From Geomonas limicola (lineage in GTDB: Bacteria > Desulfobacterota > Desulfuromonadia > Geobacterales > Geobacteraceae), in NCBI RefSeq assembly GCF_014193675.1, contig NZ_BLXZ01000008.1, positions 62,001 to 126,000 on the forward strand: a DNA stretch of 64,000 nt, read 5' to 3'. The position numbers were made by a program, and so were the translations under genes. Shown piece after piece: positions 37,902 through 47,004 of the stretch (positions within the stretch are counted from its first letter, which is position 1; each line of letters begins with the position of its first letter). Under the pieces are notes generated by a model. That model was given only the letters and a program-made list of their open reading frames with translations, searched no databases and was not told where the DNA came from.

Positions 37902-38120
37902 ATGAGAAAGCTGATCTCGATAATCCTGCTTCTGTTTGTACTGGTTCCGGTTGCCCTTGGGGCTGAGTTCTGGGGATCACGGCAATCGAACAAGTACCAC
38001 TTCCCGTCCTGCAAATGGGCACAGAAAATCAGCCCCCAGAACCTGATCAAGTTCAGTAGTCCCAGCGATGCGCAAAAGATCGGGTATGTGGCGTGTAAGG
38101 TCTGCCGCCCCCCTAAATGA
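37902..38120 (+). CDS. Small exported protein with Ada-like zinc-binding motif
   Basis: The 72-residue protein has a Sec signal peptide (about 1-20, ending ALGA). The mature peptide carries a pattern like the Ada metal-binding module: YHFPSCKWAQKISPQNLIKF...GYVACKVCRPP, i.e. one Cys, then a C-x2-C pair. It probably binds a metal in the periplasm, with unknown function. ATG 37902 follows GGGAGGGATGC. Confidence 0.7.
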   Translation: MRKLISIILLLFVLVPVALGAEFWGSRQSNKYHFPSCKWAQKISPQNLIKFSSPSDAQKIGYVACKVCRPPK

Positions 38121-38188
38121 GGGGCGGTCGAGGGAAAGATGCAGGCTTGTGCGGTGAATACGGGTAGGAAAATAGGGAGGGGATAGAT

Positions 38189-38416
38189 ATGGCAGTAAAT
38201 TACATGGTTAAGGCCTTTGTTCCAAAAGTAGCAGGCTGTGGCGCTCAAGACAAGGGTTGGGATGATGAAAGATGTCGCCAGTTTCAGGAGTTCCTGAACA
38301 CGCATGCGGTAAATGGGTGGCGCTTTCATTCAAGTGACTTCCGGGAAGTTGCTGTTGCAGGTTGCGGCGGTGGGAAGGGGGCGTGGCTGGTTTGCACGTT
38401 TGAACGCTCAGAATGA
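38189..38416 (+). CDS. Small DUF4177-like protein
   Basis: The 75-residue protein has a short beta-alpha-beta-like pattern (YMVKAFVP, FQEFLNTHAVNGWRFHS, WLVCTFER) reminiscent of DUF4177. The assignment is tentative. ATG 38189 follows AGGGAGGGG. Its stop overlaps the yidD start by ATGA. Confidence 0.6.
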   Translation: MAVNYMVKAFVPKVAGCGAQDKGWDDERCRQFQEFLNTHAVNGWRFHSSDFREVAVAGCGGGKGAWLVCTFERSE

Positions 38417-38622
38417 GGAGACTCGCGATTTTCTTGATCAGGACATATCAAGCGAGATTAAGGCATTTGCACAACAGGTCCTGCATCTACACGCCATCCT
38501 GCTCAGATTACGGGATACAGGCAATAGAAAAGTACGGTGTGTGGCAAGGAACCCGATTCACCTACTTAAGGATCAAGCGCTGCAATGGAGCGCTCTATCA
38601 AGGTGGCGTTGATTATCCGTAA
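38413..38622 (+). CDS. yidD: YidD-like membrane protein insertion efficiency factor
   Basis: The 69-residue protein has the YidD/haemolysin-like pattern: an amphipathic N-terminus (AIFLIRTYQARL), CIYTPSCSDYGIQAIEKYGVWQG, and RIKRCNGALYQGGVDY at the end. YidD assists YidC-dependent membrane insertion. Here it is away from the usual rpmH-rnpA-yidD-yidC cluster and coupled to an unrelated small gene, so it may be an extra copy. Confidence 0.85.
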   Translation: MRRLAIFLIRTYQARLRHLHNRSCIYTPSCSDYGIQAIEKYGVWQGTRFTYLRIKRCNGALYQGGVDYP

Positions 38623-38644
38623 CGCGGAAGAAATCCTGGGAGGC

Positions 38645-38710
38645 AGGCCTGAAAGACTGAAAGTCCAGTCGCATGTTTCAGTCTTTTAGGCCTGATCCCA
38701 GGTACGCCCT
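38645..38710. repeat. Palindromic element, copy 1
   Basis: AGGCCTGAAAGACTGAAA (38645-38662) and TTTCAGTCTTTTAGGCCT (38676-38693) are inverse complements at 17 of 18 positions. CCCAGGTAC follows. A second, partly degraded copy in the same orientation lies at 47005-47051. Confidence 0.75.
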
Positions 38711-38749
38711 GATGGTTAGTTTCAACCTGTGAAGGTTTTGGGAGCTGTC

Positions 38750-39472
38750 ATGTTTAAGGCGGTTGTGAAGGGGAAGGCCGGCCGTATCCAACTCGAGAAT
38801 GGGTCGAGCTTGAGTTGGCGCGATCTGTTCCGCAAGCGCGAGGACTTGTTGACTGCTACGTTCTTCGGTAGGCTCCGCTACCTCTCCCAAGCGGGCGAGC
38901 AAAAGGTCTTGGCCCTTCTACTGGATCAGGATGCGGCCACTCGTGCTGGTGCGATCAAGCACATTGAGTTCTGGCCAAAATTCAGCAAAGAAGATCAGGG
39001 GTATGTTGAGCCTGATGTGCTGATGATATGTGAAAATGCCTGTGTTCTGGTTGAGGTGAAACCTCCTTTTGGAGGTGACCAGCATATAGGCCAGTGGAAA
39101 CACGAGATTACTCAAGCAACCAAGGAATGGGCAGCAGATGGGCTGTTTACGGGCGATGACCAATGGCAGCTCCATTTTCTGGCGTTGGGTAGGAACGTGC
39201 CCGAATGGAAGGTGAATGCACGAAGCCTGGAGGAGAAGTTCTCGCAGTGGAAGTTGCGCGTGCATACCCAGGAATGGCTCCCGCTGAGAGACTGCATCGC
39301 TAAAATCTGCGAACAGGAAGCAGGGCGTGACAGGTTTATCTACCAGGACTGGCTGGAGGCTCTCCAGCTTTTCGGCGTCAGTAAAAGACTCCTACCATTC
39401 AGCGAGATGGAGATGATGGACAAGGTAACCATGGATGTAAAACATCTATTTATGGGATGGGAGCCTTTATGA
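38750..39472 (+). CDS. PD-(D/E)xK nuclease-like protein
   Basis: The 240-residue protein has EPDVLMICENACVLVEVKPPFGG near residue 90, matching the PD...(E)xK core of restriction-endonuclease-fold enzymes (Asp, then Glu-Val-Lys on the next strand). No other domain is recognised. The ATG at 38750 follows GGGAGCT. The next gene overlaps its stop codon, so the pair is coupled. A DNA-processing or defence role is inferred. Confidence 0.6.
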   Translation: MFKAVVKGKAGRIQLENGSSLSWRDLFRKREDLLTATFFGRLRYLSQAGEQKVLALLLDQDAATRAGAIKHIEFWPKFSKEDQGYVEPDVLMICENACVLVEVKPPFGGDQHIGQWKHEITQATKEWAADGLFTGDDQWQLHFLALGRNVPEWKVNARSLEEKFSQWKLRVHTQEWLPLRDCIAKICEQEAGRDRFIYQDWLEALQLFGVSKRLLPFSEMEMMDKVTMDVKHLFMGWEPL

Positions 39473-40089
39473 CCTGCAGCGTGAAGTCAAAAGAACTTGT
39501 TGAGCAGATACAAAACTCGCACCGTATAGCAGTGGCCTTTTATCGAAGGATATTGCCCCTGTTCGACGCAATCGCGGATGCATTCAATTGCGAGTTTGCC
39601 TACTGGGAACCTATCGAAACGCAGAGGCCTTGTCGCAGTGGCTCCCAGCCGAGTAAGTACTGGGCATGGGACTACGTGCCTCTGTTCGCCTCGAACCATT
39701 GCTATTTTAGGCAGGCGGGAAGTAAGGCCTCACCTGAGGATCTTGCGTTCGAATTTAATCTTTACATAGATGAGAATTTCAAAGAGGAAAAGCGTAAAGA
39801 GCTCAAGCTTTCAAATGGCCGGCAACCAGGAGCGATTACGTTGGAGAAGGGGCGGGCGATTGTTGATGTCTACATTTTCAAACCAAGGGAGGCTGCAAAA
39901 AGATCTTTTGATCACCTTTGGAGTAAATGCGATCCCGCTCCTATCGGTACAGAAAAATTTAAAGACGTTGGACACGGTATCGACGCCGTTGCATTTGAAG
40001 TACTGCTTGAAGAGCTAGTTACCGATCACCATGTGGTGATAGAGAAGATCTCGAGGCTTCTAAAAGAGTCAGTGGAAGAGAAAGGCTGA
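39469..40089 (+). CDS. Unknown protein coupled to PD-(D/E)xK-like gene
   Basis: The 206-residue soluble protein is not recognised. It is helical at both ends, with a middle (EFAYWEPIETQRPCR..., WDYVPLFASNHCYFR) rich in aromatics. It starts at an ATGA overlap with the nuclease-like gene and is followed 57 bases later by a DUF2235 hydrolase. It may be a partner or regulator of the nuclease. Confidence 0.55.
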   Translation: MTCSVKSKELVEQIQNSHRIAVAFYRRILPLFDAIADAFNCEFAYWEPIETQRPCRSGSQPSKYWAWDYVPLFASNHCYFRQAGSKASPEDLAFEFNLYIDENFKEEKRKELKLSNGRQPGAITLEKGRAIVDVYIFKPREAAKRSFDHLWSKCDPAPIGTEKFKDVGHGIDAVAFEVLLEELVTDHHVVIEKISRLLKESVEEKG

Positions 40090-40146
40090 ACGTAGTTTTG
40101 TGGGTACGCCCCTGCAATCACCAGGAAGAGGGGCGGGGAGGATTTG

Positions 40147-41361
40147 GTGAACAAACGCAGCTTGCTGAGCGAGCAGGAAGAGCTACATCAAGGGCTGCGT
40201 CCTGCAGGGAGAATGAACATGGCACGGAATATCATTATCTGCTGTGATGGGACGGGTAATCAGTTCGACTCCACCAACACCAGTGTGGTCCGGATAGTTC
40301 AATCTCTTGATAGGGATCCAACCAAGCAACGTCTTTATTACGACCCCGGGGTTGGCACTATGCCCGAACCTGGTGTGTGGGGTAAGGTGCAGCAGAAGGT
40401 ATCATTGCTCGTAGGTCTGGCGGTAGGCCACGGGCTCATGTGGAAGGTTCAACAAGCGTATACCTATCTGATGAATATTTGGGAACCGGGTGATCGTATT
40501 TTTCTGTTTGGGTTTAGCCGCGGCGCCTACACTGTCCGCGTGCTGGCGGGGATGCTCCACACCATGGGGCTTTTGCCCAAAGGAAATGACAACCTCGTCC
40601 CATATGTCGCCAAAAACTACCAAGCTCTCAAAAGGAAGGATTTTAGACAGTGGAAAACGCTGTGCGATAGCTTCCGGTGGACCTTTGCGCGGCCCATGCC
40701 TGGAAGAAATGATCGACGCTGCCCCGTCCATTTTATGGGAGTTTGGGACACTGTCTCTTCTGTAGGGCTTTTCTGGACGCCCCCAGCCTTCCCCTTTACA
40801 ACGCGCAATCCGAGTATCGGTATTATCCGCCACGCTGTTTCAATTGATGAACGACGCTGTTTTTTTCGTCAGAACCAGATGGAGCCCGAATCCGAGCAGA
40901 ATTTAAAAGAGTACTGGTTCCCCGGAGTCCATTCCGATGTCGGAGGTGGCTATCCTGAGGTAGAGTCGAGCCTCTGGCGCGAGCCTTTTGAGTGGATATT
41001 GGAGGAAGCCCGCAAAAGTGACCTCGTACTGCTTGGAGACCGGGTGCAGGCGGTAAGGCAAAAGAGTTCACACCTAGCGCAGAGCAGTTGGGATGGACCA
41101 CAGCATGAATCGCTTAAGGGGCCATGGTGGCTACTGGAATTTATGCCTAAACCGGTCTGGAATTCCAGATTTAGAGCTAGGTTTCCCCAGTGCGGTTTTG
41201 GTAGGCACCGTATTATCCCAGAGAAGGCACTAATCCACAGTTCAACCATTCACCGCCTAAATAATTGTGGTGATTACCATCCGCCCAATATTTCAGATTC
41301 GTTCAGGCAGCAAGTCGCAACTCTTCGACAGATTCCGGAGGCAATTGAATATGTGCCGTAA
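40147..41361 (+). CDS. Stand-alone DUF2235 (Tle1-like) alpha/beta-hydrolase
   Basis: The ~404-residue protein begins its domain with RNIIICCDGTGNQFDSTNTSVV, has nucleophile Ser in FGFSRGAYTVRVLAG, MGVWDTVSSVG, and PGVHSDVGGGYPEVE. No T6SS adaptor lies nearby, so it may be a housekeeping or defence-related lipase rather than a secreted effector. GTG 40147 follows GGGGAG; ATG 40219 (MARNIII), with GGGAG upstream, is an equally plausible start matching the family N-terminus. Confidence 0.85.
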   Translation: MNKRSLLSEQEELHQGLRPAGRMNMARNIIICCDGTGNQFDSTNTSVVRIVQSLDRDPTKQRLYYDPGVGTMPEPGVWGKVQQKVSLLVGLAVGHGLMWKVQQAYTYLMNIWEPGDRIFLFGFSRGAYTVRVLAGMLHTMGLLPKGNDNLVPYVAKNYQALKRKDFRQWKTLCDSFRWTFARPMPGRNDRRCPVHFMGVWDTVSSVGLFWTPPAFPFTTRNPSIGIIRHAVSIDERRCFFRQNQMEPESEQNLKEYWFPGVHSDVGGGYPEVESSLWREPFEWILEEARKSDLVLLGDRVQAVRQKSSHLAQSSWDGPQHESLKGPWWLLEFMPKPVWNSRFRARFPQCGFGRHRIIPEKALIHSSTIHRLNNCGDYHPPNISDSFRQQVATLRQIPEAIEYVP

Positions 41362-41568
41362 CATTTAACCTCGGCGACTCAAAATTTCAAAGACGTACAT
41401 GTGGACTTCTAAGCTTATAACTGAGTATAAGCTGTCGTAAGGGGTGCCATGGGGGCGTTATGAAAACGATGGTAAAAGCCAGCAAATGATCCGGTGGTGA
41501 AAATCAACAACCTTTGCGGTGTCCAGTTTTGAAATCTGCACAATAAAAATTTAATTGCGAGGAACCCA

Positions 41569-42861
41569 GTGCCAAAGAATGAGTTTGATGCAACACCCAG
41601 CTGGTCCGGATACACTTATCAGGGTAAACTGGCAATTTTAGAATCTATTAAAATCATCGGTGACCTTGCCAAAAATAAAAATCTCACAGAACATAAATAC
41701 CTTTCAGTTGAGATAGAATGGGAAGAAGACTTTGCTATTAAGAAAGGTGACAGTTACCAGTCTTTGCATCAAGTAAAAGCTCATAAAACATCAGTACCAA
41801 GCAAATATAAAACTGCATTACAAAACTTACTGTTCAAGGTAAACAAACACAAAAACGCAATTGGGTATTTACATGTATGGAAAGATATAATCTACACAGA
41901 CGAATTTAAAACCTTTGACAGTTTGGTTGGTGGTTCCAATGACAAAGGATACGCTGCAGCAGTAACTTCAAAAGTTAAATTGTACAATTACCAGAAGGGC
42001 CAGTCCTGTGACTTAGATCAGGCGAGTCAATACATTAAAGCTGAGATAGAAAAATATTATGCATCATGCAATGGAGTCCCGGCCACCTCACGTCAAATTG
42101 ATTGTGCCCTAATGGCACTAAATGACATTATTGACAACCATGTCATGTACCGTCATAAGAACAAGGGCTCCAAAAAACAAAGCAAAGAGATAGGCTTTCA
42201 TGAAATAATAAAGGTTCTAGAAACAAATTTTGAAGAGTCGAGTCAAGATTATATCTTTCAAAAAACGAAGCAATTTGCATTGCACATGGCATCTAAGTAT
42301 TGCGACAGCAAAGTCCTATGCGGCAAAGATAATTGTGAGGAAGAATGCGGCGTAAATAAAATATCTATTGACATTGAAAGTATGTCGCCACGTGAGTTGT
42401 TTGTTTTTCTATCAGAACGAAGCCCAGATAAAATTGTGAACTTGAATCAAGTAACTATTGATGACTACAGCGCAATCTGCGATGAGGTGGGTATAAGAAA
42501 TTCTTTATTCAGAGCATTGTACGAACTCCCGCTCAATCGTTATACCGACGGTGGCCAGTACAAGGGTAAAAATAACCTCTTGTATTTGCCTACAACTTTG
42601 CACGAAAATGACAATTCTGCAGAAATCGCAAAGAATATTTTACAAAATCCGTCGTTAAAGGCAATTATGCCACTGTACAATTACGACAAATTTATATCAA
42701 AAGATGTGATAATTGAAGATCTTGAAACTACTGCTGGTGGACTTAGATCATGGGATCCCCAAGTAATCAGCACTTTTATAGATTATGATGGTGATAAGAT
42801 CAACAAAATTAAAAAAATTAAGGTGTTACCAATAGACATTGCAAAAGGTGAGGTTCAATAA
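41569..42861 (+). CDS. ABC-3C system effector: PD-(D/E)xK-like nuclease domain plus C-terminal domain
   Basis: The 430-residue protein begins SWSGYTYQGK, then E48-I-E50-W-E-E-D54-F and Q68-V-K70. This spacing matches the QxK variant of the restriction-endonuclease core found in DUF4297/Cap4-like nucleases. Cys245, Cys251, Cys256 and Cys260 could form a zinc knuckle. The region from about 265 to the end (PRELFVFLSERSPDKIV..., ALYELPLNRY, IMPLYNYDKFISKDVI) resembles ABC-3C C-terminal domains, which tether effectors to the ABC ATPase. The GTG start follows GAGGAACCCA. The operon is strongly AT-rich against its surroundings, which suggests horizontal acquisition. Confidence 0.75.
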   Translation: MPKNEFDATPSWSGYTYQGKLAILESIKIIGDLAKNKNLTEHKYLSVEIEWEEDFAIKKGDSYQSLHQVKAHKTSVPSKYKTALQNLLFKVNKHKNAIGYLHVWKDIIYTDEFKTFDSLVGGSNDKGYAAAVTSKVKLYNYQKGQSCDLDQASQYIKAEIEKYYASCNGVPATSRQIDCALMALNDIIDNHVMYRHKNKGSKKQSKEIGFHEIIKVLETNFEESSQDYIFQKTKQFALHMASKYCDSKVLCGKDNCEEECGVNKISIDIESMSPRELFVFLSERSPDKIVNLNQVTIDDYSAICDEVGIRNSLFRALYELPLNRYTDGGQYKGKNNLLYLPTTLHENDNSAEIAKNILQNPSLKAIMPLYNYDKFISKDVIIEDLETTAGGLRSWDPQVISTFIDYDGDKINKIKKIKVLPIDIAKGEVQ

Positions 42862-43547
42862 TGATAGCACTAGACCTTCTATTAAAAATTTTCAGTCAGA
42901 ACAAATGTAAGGTAGTTGAATTCACATTAAATAACTTCAGAGGTTTTTTTGCCTCGACCGAAGGTGAATCCGAATATTATATGGTATTAGATAAGGAATA
43001 TCTCGAAAGTGAAGAGATTAAATATCTAATAAGTGAGGGCGTCGGAGCGCTTGCGAAAAAGATAAAAACATTTGAAACATATACCCCTTGTGCTGACAAG
43101 AATACTGTTTTGATTATATGCATGGATGCAAGTGTGTCGCTATTAGCCGAGGGGGCACGAATTGAAGAAGATGCTTTCACATTCAAAAAAAATGTTCTGC
43201 GGTACTCTAAAGCTTCAGTATTTCAATTAAACGAGGCTTTAGCGGGTGACTATACCAAAAGCAATCTATCTAGCCATTTATTTAATCCTGACAGATTTGA
43301 TGATATGAAATCAAAAGTTGAGCCTGATGAATACAAGTTGTTACTAGATGTGTTTATTAAGGTCCCCATGCTAACGCTTGATGGCAATAAAATCAAAAAA
43401 ATTAAGAACCTGTCTGAAAAGGTTAGAAATCGGCTCTCCAAGTTGAATTTAGGGATCTTGCTAGACGAAACTTTAAACACACACTGGGATTCTGTAGAAG
43501 GGTTTGATGATATAAGCAAACTGTGTCTACTCATAGATGAGGTATGA
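42861..43547 (+). CDS. ABC-3C system middle component
   Basis: The 228-residue soluble protein starts one base inside the previous stop codon (TAATG). The sequence (YYMVLDKEYLESEEIKYLISEGVGALAKKI, a cluster of hydrophobic strands, then a helical C-terminus) has no named domain I can match. Its position and size fit the middle-component protein that links effector and ATPase in ABC three-component systems. Confidence 0.6.
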   Translation: MIALDLLLKIFSQNKCKVVEFTLNNFRGFFASTEGESEYYMVLDKEYLESEEIKYLISEGVGALAKKIKTFETYTPCADKNTVLIICMDASVSLLAEGARIEEDAFTFKKNVLRYSKASVFQLNEALAGDYTKSNLSSHLFNPDRFDDMKSKVEPDEYKLLLDVFIKVPMLTLDGNKIKKIKNLSEKVRNRLSKLNLGILLDETLNTHWDSVEGFDDISKLCLLIDEV

Positions 43548-43548
43548 T

Positions 43549-45888
43549 ATGCCAAATTTTTCGATAGATTCGATAACGGTTAATAACTTCAAAGTTTTTT
43601 CTCAATACTCCGTTGGTTTTTCAGGTAACGAGATGGTCGTCTTATCCGGACCCAATGGGTTTGGCAAAACAACCATATTCGATGCGTTGGAGTTGGCGTT
43701 TACTGGTAACATTGATAGATTCAAGAACATCGAATCTTCAACTGGATGCGAAGATGTTTTAGTTTCTCGAGAACAGGGAAAACCAGTTACAGTCGAAGTT
43801 GTTTTGTCTTCTAGCAAACAAAAGATCAAAATAGTTAGGAGCTTAAAAAAACAATACATAGAATCTGCAGGGAATAAGATAGACAAAAAGGCTGGTAATT
43901 TTCAAAATTTATGGCACTTGTACGTTAGCAATGGGGGTGACGGGAAGTTGTCATCGTCGACCCAGTTTGAATTGGAAAAGTTGATAGGTCAGAATGAACT
44001 ATCTCGATACTACAATCTGTTCTACTATGTGCGCCAAGAGGACACAACTCACTTTTTAAAGCGTTCAGAGAAAGAGCGTCTTTCGGAAATTTCCAGACTT
44101 TTCGACACAGTTGAGGAAGAAAATGCGCTAAAGACGATAGACACTGCTAGAAAGAGAGTTAGCCTCATAAAAAAGAATCTTGAAACTTCAATGACGGAAT
44201 TAAAACGTGAGCTTTCAATTAATATAAGTTTGCATGAGCCTGCACCATACATAAGGTTATTCCCCAACATGGATGTTTCTTGGGATGAAGCAGAAGTACT
44301 GATCGAAAACCAAAAGGCTAAAGACAATATCATATTCGAGTTGCAACGCATCGACGCTATTGTTAAGCACAGGCATGAATTCATAAGGTACAGGAAGTTT
44401 CTTCACGTGGCGGCCCAAACTGACACCCTCCTCTCAACTTTATATATCTGTCGGTGGTTGAATAGTCTTGATGAAATTGTAAAAAACTATCAATTTAAAG
44501 TCAGCCTTATACAACTTCTTGCGGATTTAGAAATAGATTCCTTGTTAGAAAAAAAGTCCATTCAATCCGATTCACTATCGATACTGTTGCCAGATTTCGA
44601 TTTTGAAAGTTTCCAGACTCGGGTTTCCGAAGTAAGAGAAGCGAAAAAACAGATAAATTCAACCGCGTCTATTTGTCAGCAATTGCTTGATATACGTGCT
44701 AAGCTTGTCAACGTTTTTGCGCCAGGTTCTGGTGTAGCCGACAATGAATGTCCTCTTTGTGGATATGATTGGGGTGCGCATTCCAAAGTGTTAGAAGAAA
44801 TCTCTTCCAAAAAAGAGTCTCTTTCTGCCTTTCTTACAAAAGAACAATCCAGCTATAACAAAACTCGAGATGATCTTGACAACTACCTTCTTGCCCCCAT
44901 TCGCAAAAAAATTAAAGACTATTTATCTAATGAAAGATTTAATATTTCTAAAAGTATGTTTGATTCCATTGTCAGTCACCGTCCTCACGCAGATGTCGTC
45001 AAGCGATTGATTGGGTGGTTGGATGATAACAGAGTCAATATTGATGATCTGGTGTGCAATTCTCTCAGCCAAGAGACAAGTCCCGACATGGTTGCACTTA
45101 ATCTTGAGAGATTTAAGTCCAGAATTAAAGAAAATATGCCGCCACTCTCAGAATATTTTCAAACTCATAGCCAAGAATTTGCTTTTGAAAGCGCTTTTAG
45201 ATCTTACTTCAACAGTTATGACAAGTTGCTTGCAATATCTTCCACAGACATAACAGATAAGATTAAATACATAAACTACAAATATGTTTCCAGTTTGGAC
45301 CAAAAGAAAAATGTAATGGCTGATTATGAAAAACGTATGTCTATGATCAATAAACTAGAAAATAAACTCAAGAATATCGGTGAAGTATATAAATCGGAAA
45401 TCGGCCTGCATCGTAGGGATATTATAAAAGATATCGAGATACCTTTTTATGTTTATAGCGGGAAAATTCTTCAGTCTCTTCGTGAAGGCTGCACTGGAGG
45501 CGTTTTCGTAAAAGACCCATCACCAGGTGATGAACTCAAAAATATTCGATTTGTATCTGACTGGAAAAGCGATCATGACGTCATTAATACAACAAGCTCA
45601 GGACAACTCTCTGGAATAATTATAGCCTTGACTCTTGCCATGAATAAGGTTTACAGCAGAGGCTTGTCCTCCATCTTTATAGATGATCCGGTTCAGACCA
45701 TGGACGACATTAATATAGTGTCACTTGTAGATTTGTTGCGGCACGAATTTAGAGATAAGCAAGTTTTCATATCCACACATGAAGACGATTTTGAAAGATA
45801 TGTTTTGTACAAGTATTTAGTGCAGAATCGGAGTGTGAAAAAAATTAATGTCATGACAAGGCGGGAGTACAGTAATCAGGCGAACTGA
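43549..45888 (+). CDS. ABC-3C system ATPase, Rad50/RecF-like
   Basis: The 779-residue SMC/Rad50-type ATPase has Walker A GPNGFGKTT (residues 34-42), a long coiled-coil region, CPLC near residue 401 (a zinc-hook-like CxxC), signature SSGQLSG near 683, Walker B SIFIDDP near 709, and STHEDD as the H-loop near 742. The ATPase probably senses nucleic acid or nucleoprotein and gates the effector. ATG 43549 is preferred over 43537, because GAGG lies 6 nt upstream of it and it opens the conserved N-terminus. The end of this gene marks the return to high G+C. Confidence 0.85.
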   Translation: MPNFSIDSITVNNFKVFSQYSVGFSGNEMVVLSGPNGFGKTTIFDALELAFTGNIDRFKNIESSTGCEDVLVSREQGKPVTVEVVLSSSKQKIKIVRSLKKQYIESAGNKIDKKAGNFQNLWHLYVSNGGDGKLSSSTQFELEKLIGQNELSRYYNLFYYVRQEDTTHFLKRSEKERLSEISRLFDTVEEENALKTIDTARKRVSLIKKNLETSMTELKRELSINISLHEPAPYIRLFPNMDVSWDEAEVLIENQKAKDNIIFELQRIDAIVKHRHEFIRYRKFLHVAAQTDTLLSTLYICRWLNSLDEIVKNYQFKVSLIQLLADLEIDSLLEKKSIQSDSLSILLPDFDFESFQTRVSEVREAKKQINSTASICQQLLDIRAKLVNVFAPGSGVADNECPLCGYDWGAHSKVLEEISSKKESLSAFLTKEQSSYNKTRDDLDNYLLAPIRKKIKDYLSNERFNISKSMFDSIVSHRPHADVVKRLIGWLDDNRVNIDDLVCNSLSQETSPDMVALNLERFKSRIKENMPPLSEYFQTHSQEFAFESAFRSYFNSYDKLLAISSTDITDKIKYINYKYVSSLDQKKNVMADYEKRMSMINKLENKLKNIGEVYKSEIGLHRRDIIKDIEIPFYVYSGKILQSLREGCTGGVFVKDPSPGDELKNIRFVSDWKSDHDVINTTSSGQLSGIIIALTLAMNKVYSRGLSSIFIDDPVQTMDDINIVSLVDLLRHEFRDKQVFISTHEDDFERYVLYKYLVQNRSVKKINVMTRREYSNQAN

Positions 45889-45990
45889 AATCTGTCCGCT
45901 TCTGGTTTGGGGCAGTCGCTGGTGCCGGGCTTGCACGTTTGCAACTTTCTATTTACACGAGCGCTGATGGTTACCGCAAAGGAAATGGTT

Positions 45991-46473
45991 ATGGATGATA
46001 TCAAGGAGTTGCTGACGGGGCTCGGGCTGACACCGAAGCTCCTTACTGCGTTGGTGCAGGGGATCCCGGCGGAGAGGCTTGATCTGCGCCGCGGGGAGGG
46101 CTCTTGGACCATCGCGGAACATGTCAGCCATCTGGCCGAGGTGCAGCCCATGCTCCTGGGACGGTTGCATCGGCTCGCGACTGAAGACCATCCTGTGTTT
46201 GTGCCCTTTCTCCCCACGGATGAGCCTTCCACTCCGTTCCGGCAAGATATGACCGTGGCGCTGGAGCAATTCGCCACCTACCGGACCCGGCAGCTCGAGC
46301 TTCTTGAACAGCTGGATCAGGCCGTCTTCGCCAAGGCCGGCAGCCACCCCGAGTACGACAGCTACACGCTCTACATCCTGACCCGCCACATCCTGATGCA
46401 CGATCACTGGCACATGTACCGCATCGAGGAACTCTGGCTCACCAAGGACCAGTACCTCACCGCGCTCAGCTGA
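45991..46473 (+). CDS. DinB-like (DUF664-type) four-helix protein
   Basis: The 160-residue protein has the DinB-fold pattern: GEGSWTIAEHVSHLAEVQ (first His), a helical middle, and HILMHDHWHMYRIEELW with a His-rich metal site. Members are metal-dependent enzymes, some using mycothiol or bacillithiol, others of unknown function. ATG 45991 has AAGGA upstream; two earlier in-frame ATGs are less likely. Confidence 0.75.
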   Translation: MDDIKELLTGLGLTPKLLTALVQGIPAERLDLRRGEGSWTIAEHVSHLAEVQPMLLGRLHRLATEDHPVFVPFLPTDEPSTPFRQDMTVALEQFATYRTRQLELLEQLDQAVFAKAGSHPEYDSYTLYILTRHILMHDHWHMYRIEELWLTKDQYLTALS

Positions 46474-46556
46474 CCACCAAAATTGCCACGGAGCACAGGG
46501 AGAATGAAACTTGGTGCAGAGCCCGGGGCAGGCTTAAAAGAGAGGAGGAGTGAACT

Positions 46557-46964
46557 GTGTCTCTTGTTTTAGATGAGAATCTGCGTCTGGGCCACCCGGG
46601 AATCGACAGGCAGCACCAGGAGGTGCTGGAGCAGATCAACAAGTTGTCGGATAAATTGACGGAGGGGGCCGACGATGTCGAGGTCCGGGACGTGCTGGAC
46701 TTCCTGCACACGTACGCCGACAAGCACTTTTTCGAGGAAGAACGGCTGATGAAGAGCTGTAATTACTACGGCTTGTACAAGCAGCAGAAGGAGCATGCGC
46801 AGTTCAAGCGGGAGATCGAGGGTCTGCAACTGATGCTGCGTAAGAAGAGACCGTCGATTGATTTGGCCCACCAGGTGGAGACCAGCCTTTTCAGGTACTT
46901 TGTCGAGCACATCAACGGTATGGACCGGGAATTCGCCGACTACATAAAACGAAATGATCTCTAG
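46557..46964 (+). CDS. Bacteriohemerythrin
   Basis: The 135-residue four-helix oxygen-binding protein has a di-iron ligand set visible as His20, His57 with Glu61 (HxxxE), His80, and His118 with Asp123 (HxxxxD). It may carry oxygen or protect against it in a largely anaerobic cell. The GTG start follows GGAGGAG. The C-terminal ligands are complete, so it is full length. Confidence 0.92.
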   Translation: MSLVLDENLRLGHPGIDRQHQEVLEQINKLSDKLTEGADDVEVRDVLDFLHTYADKHFFEEERLMKSCNYYGLYKQQKEHAQFKREIEGLQLMLRKKRPSIDLAHQVETSLFRYFVEHINGMDREFADYIKRNDL

Positions 46965-47004
46965 AAGGTGCCGGCCAGGAAAGGGAAAAGCCTGGGGTCA
47001 GCCT

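Noticed and set aside
40147-41361. Second T6SS effector
   Set aside because: It has no PAAR, VgrG or adaptor neighbour, so a secreted-effector label was not applied.
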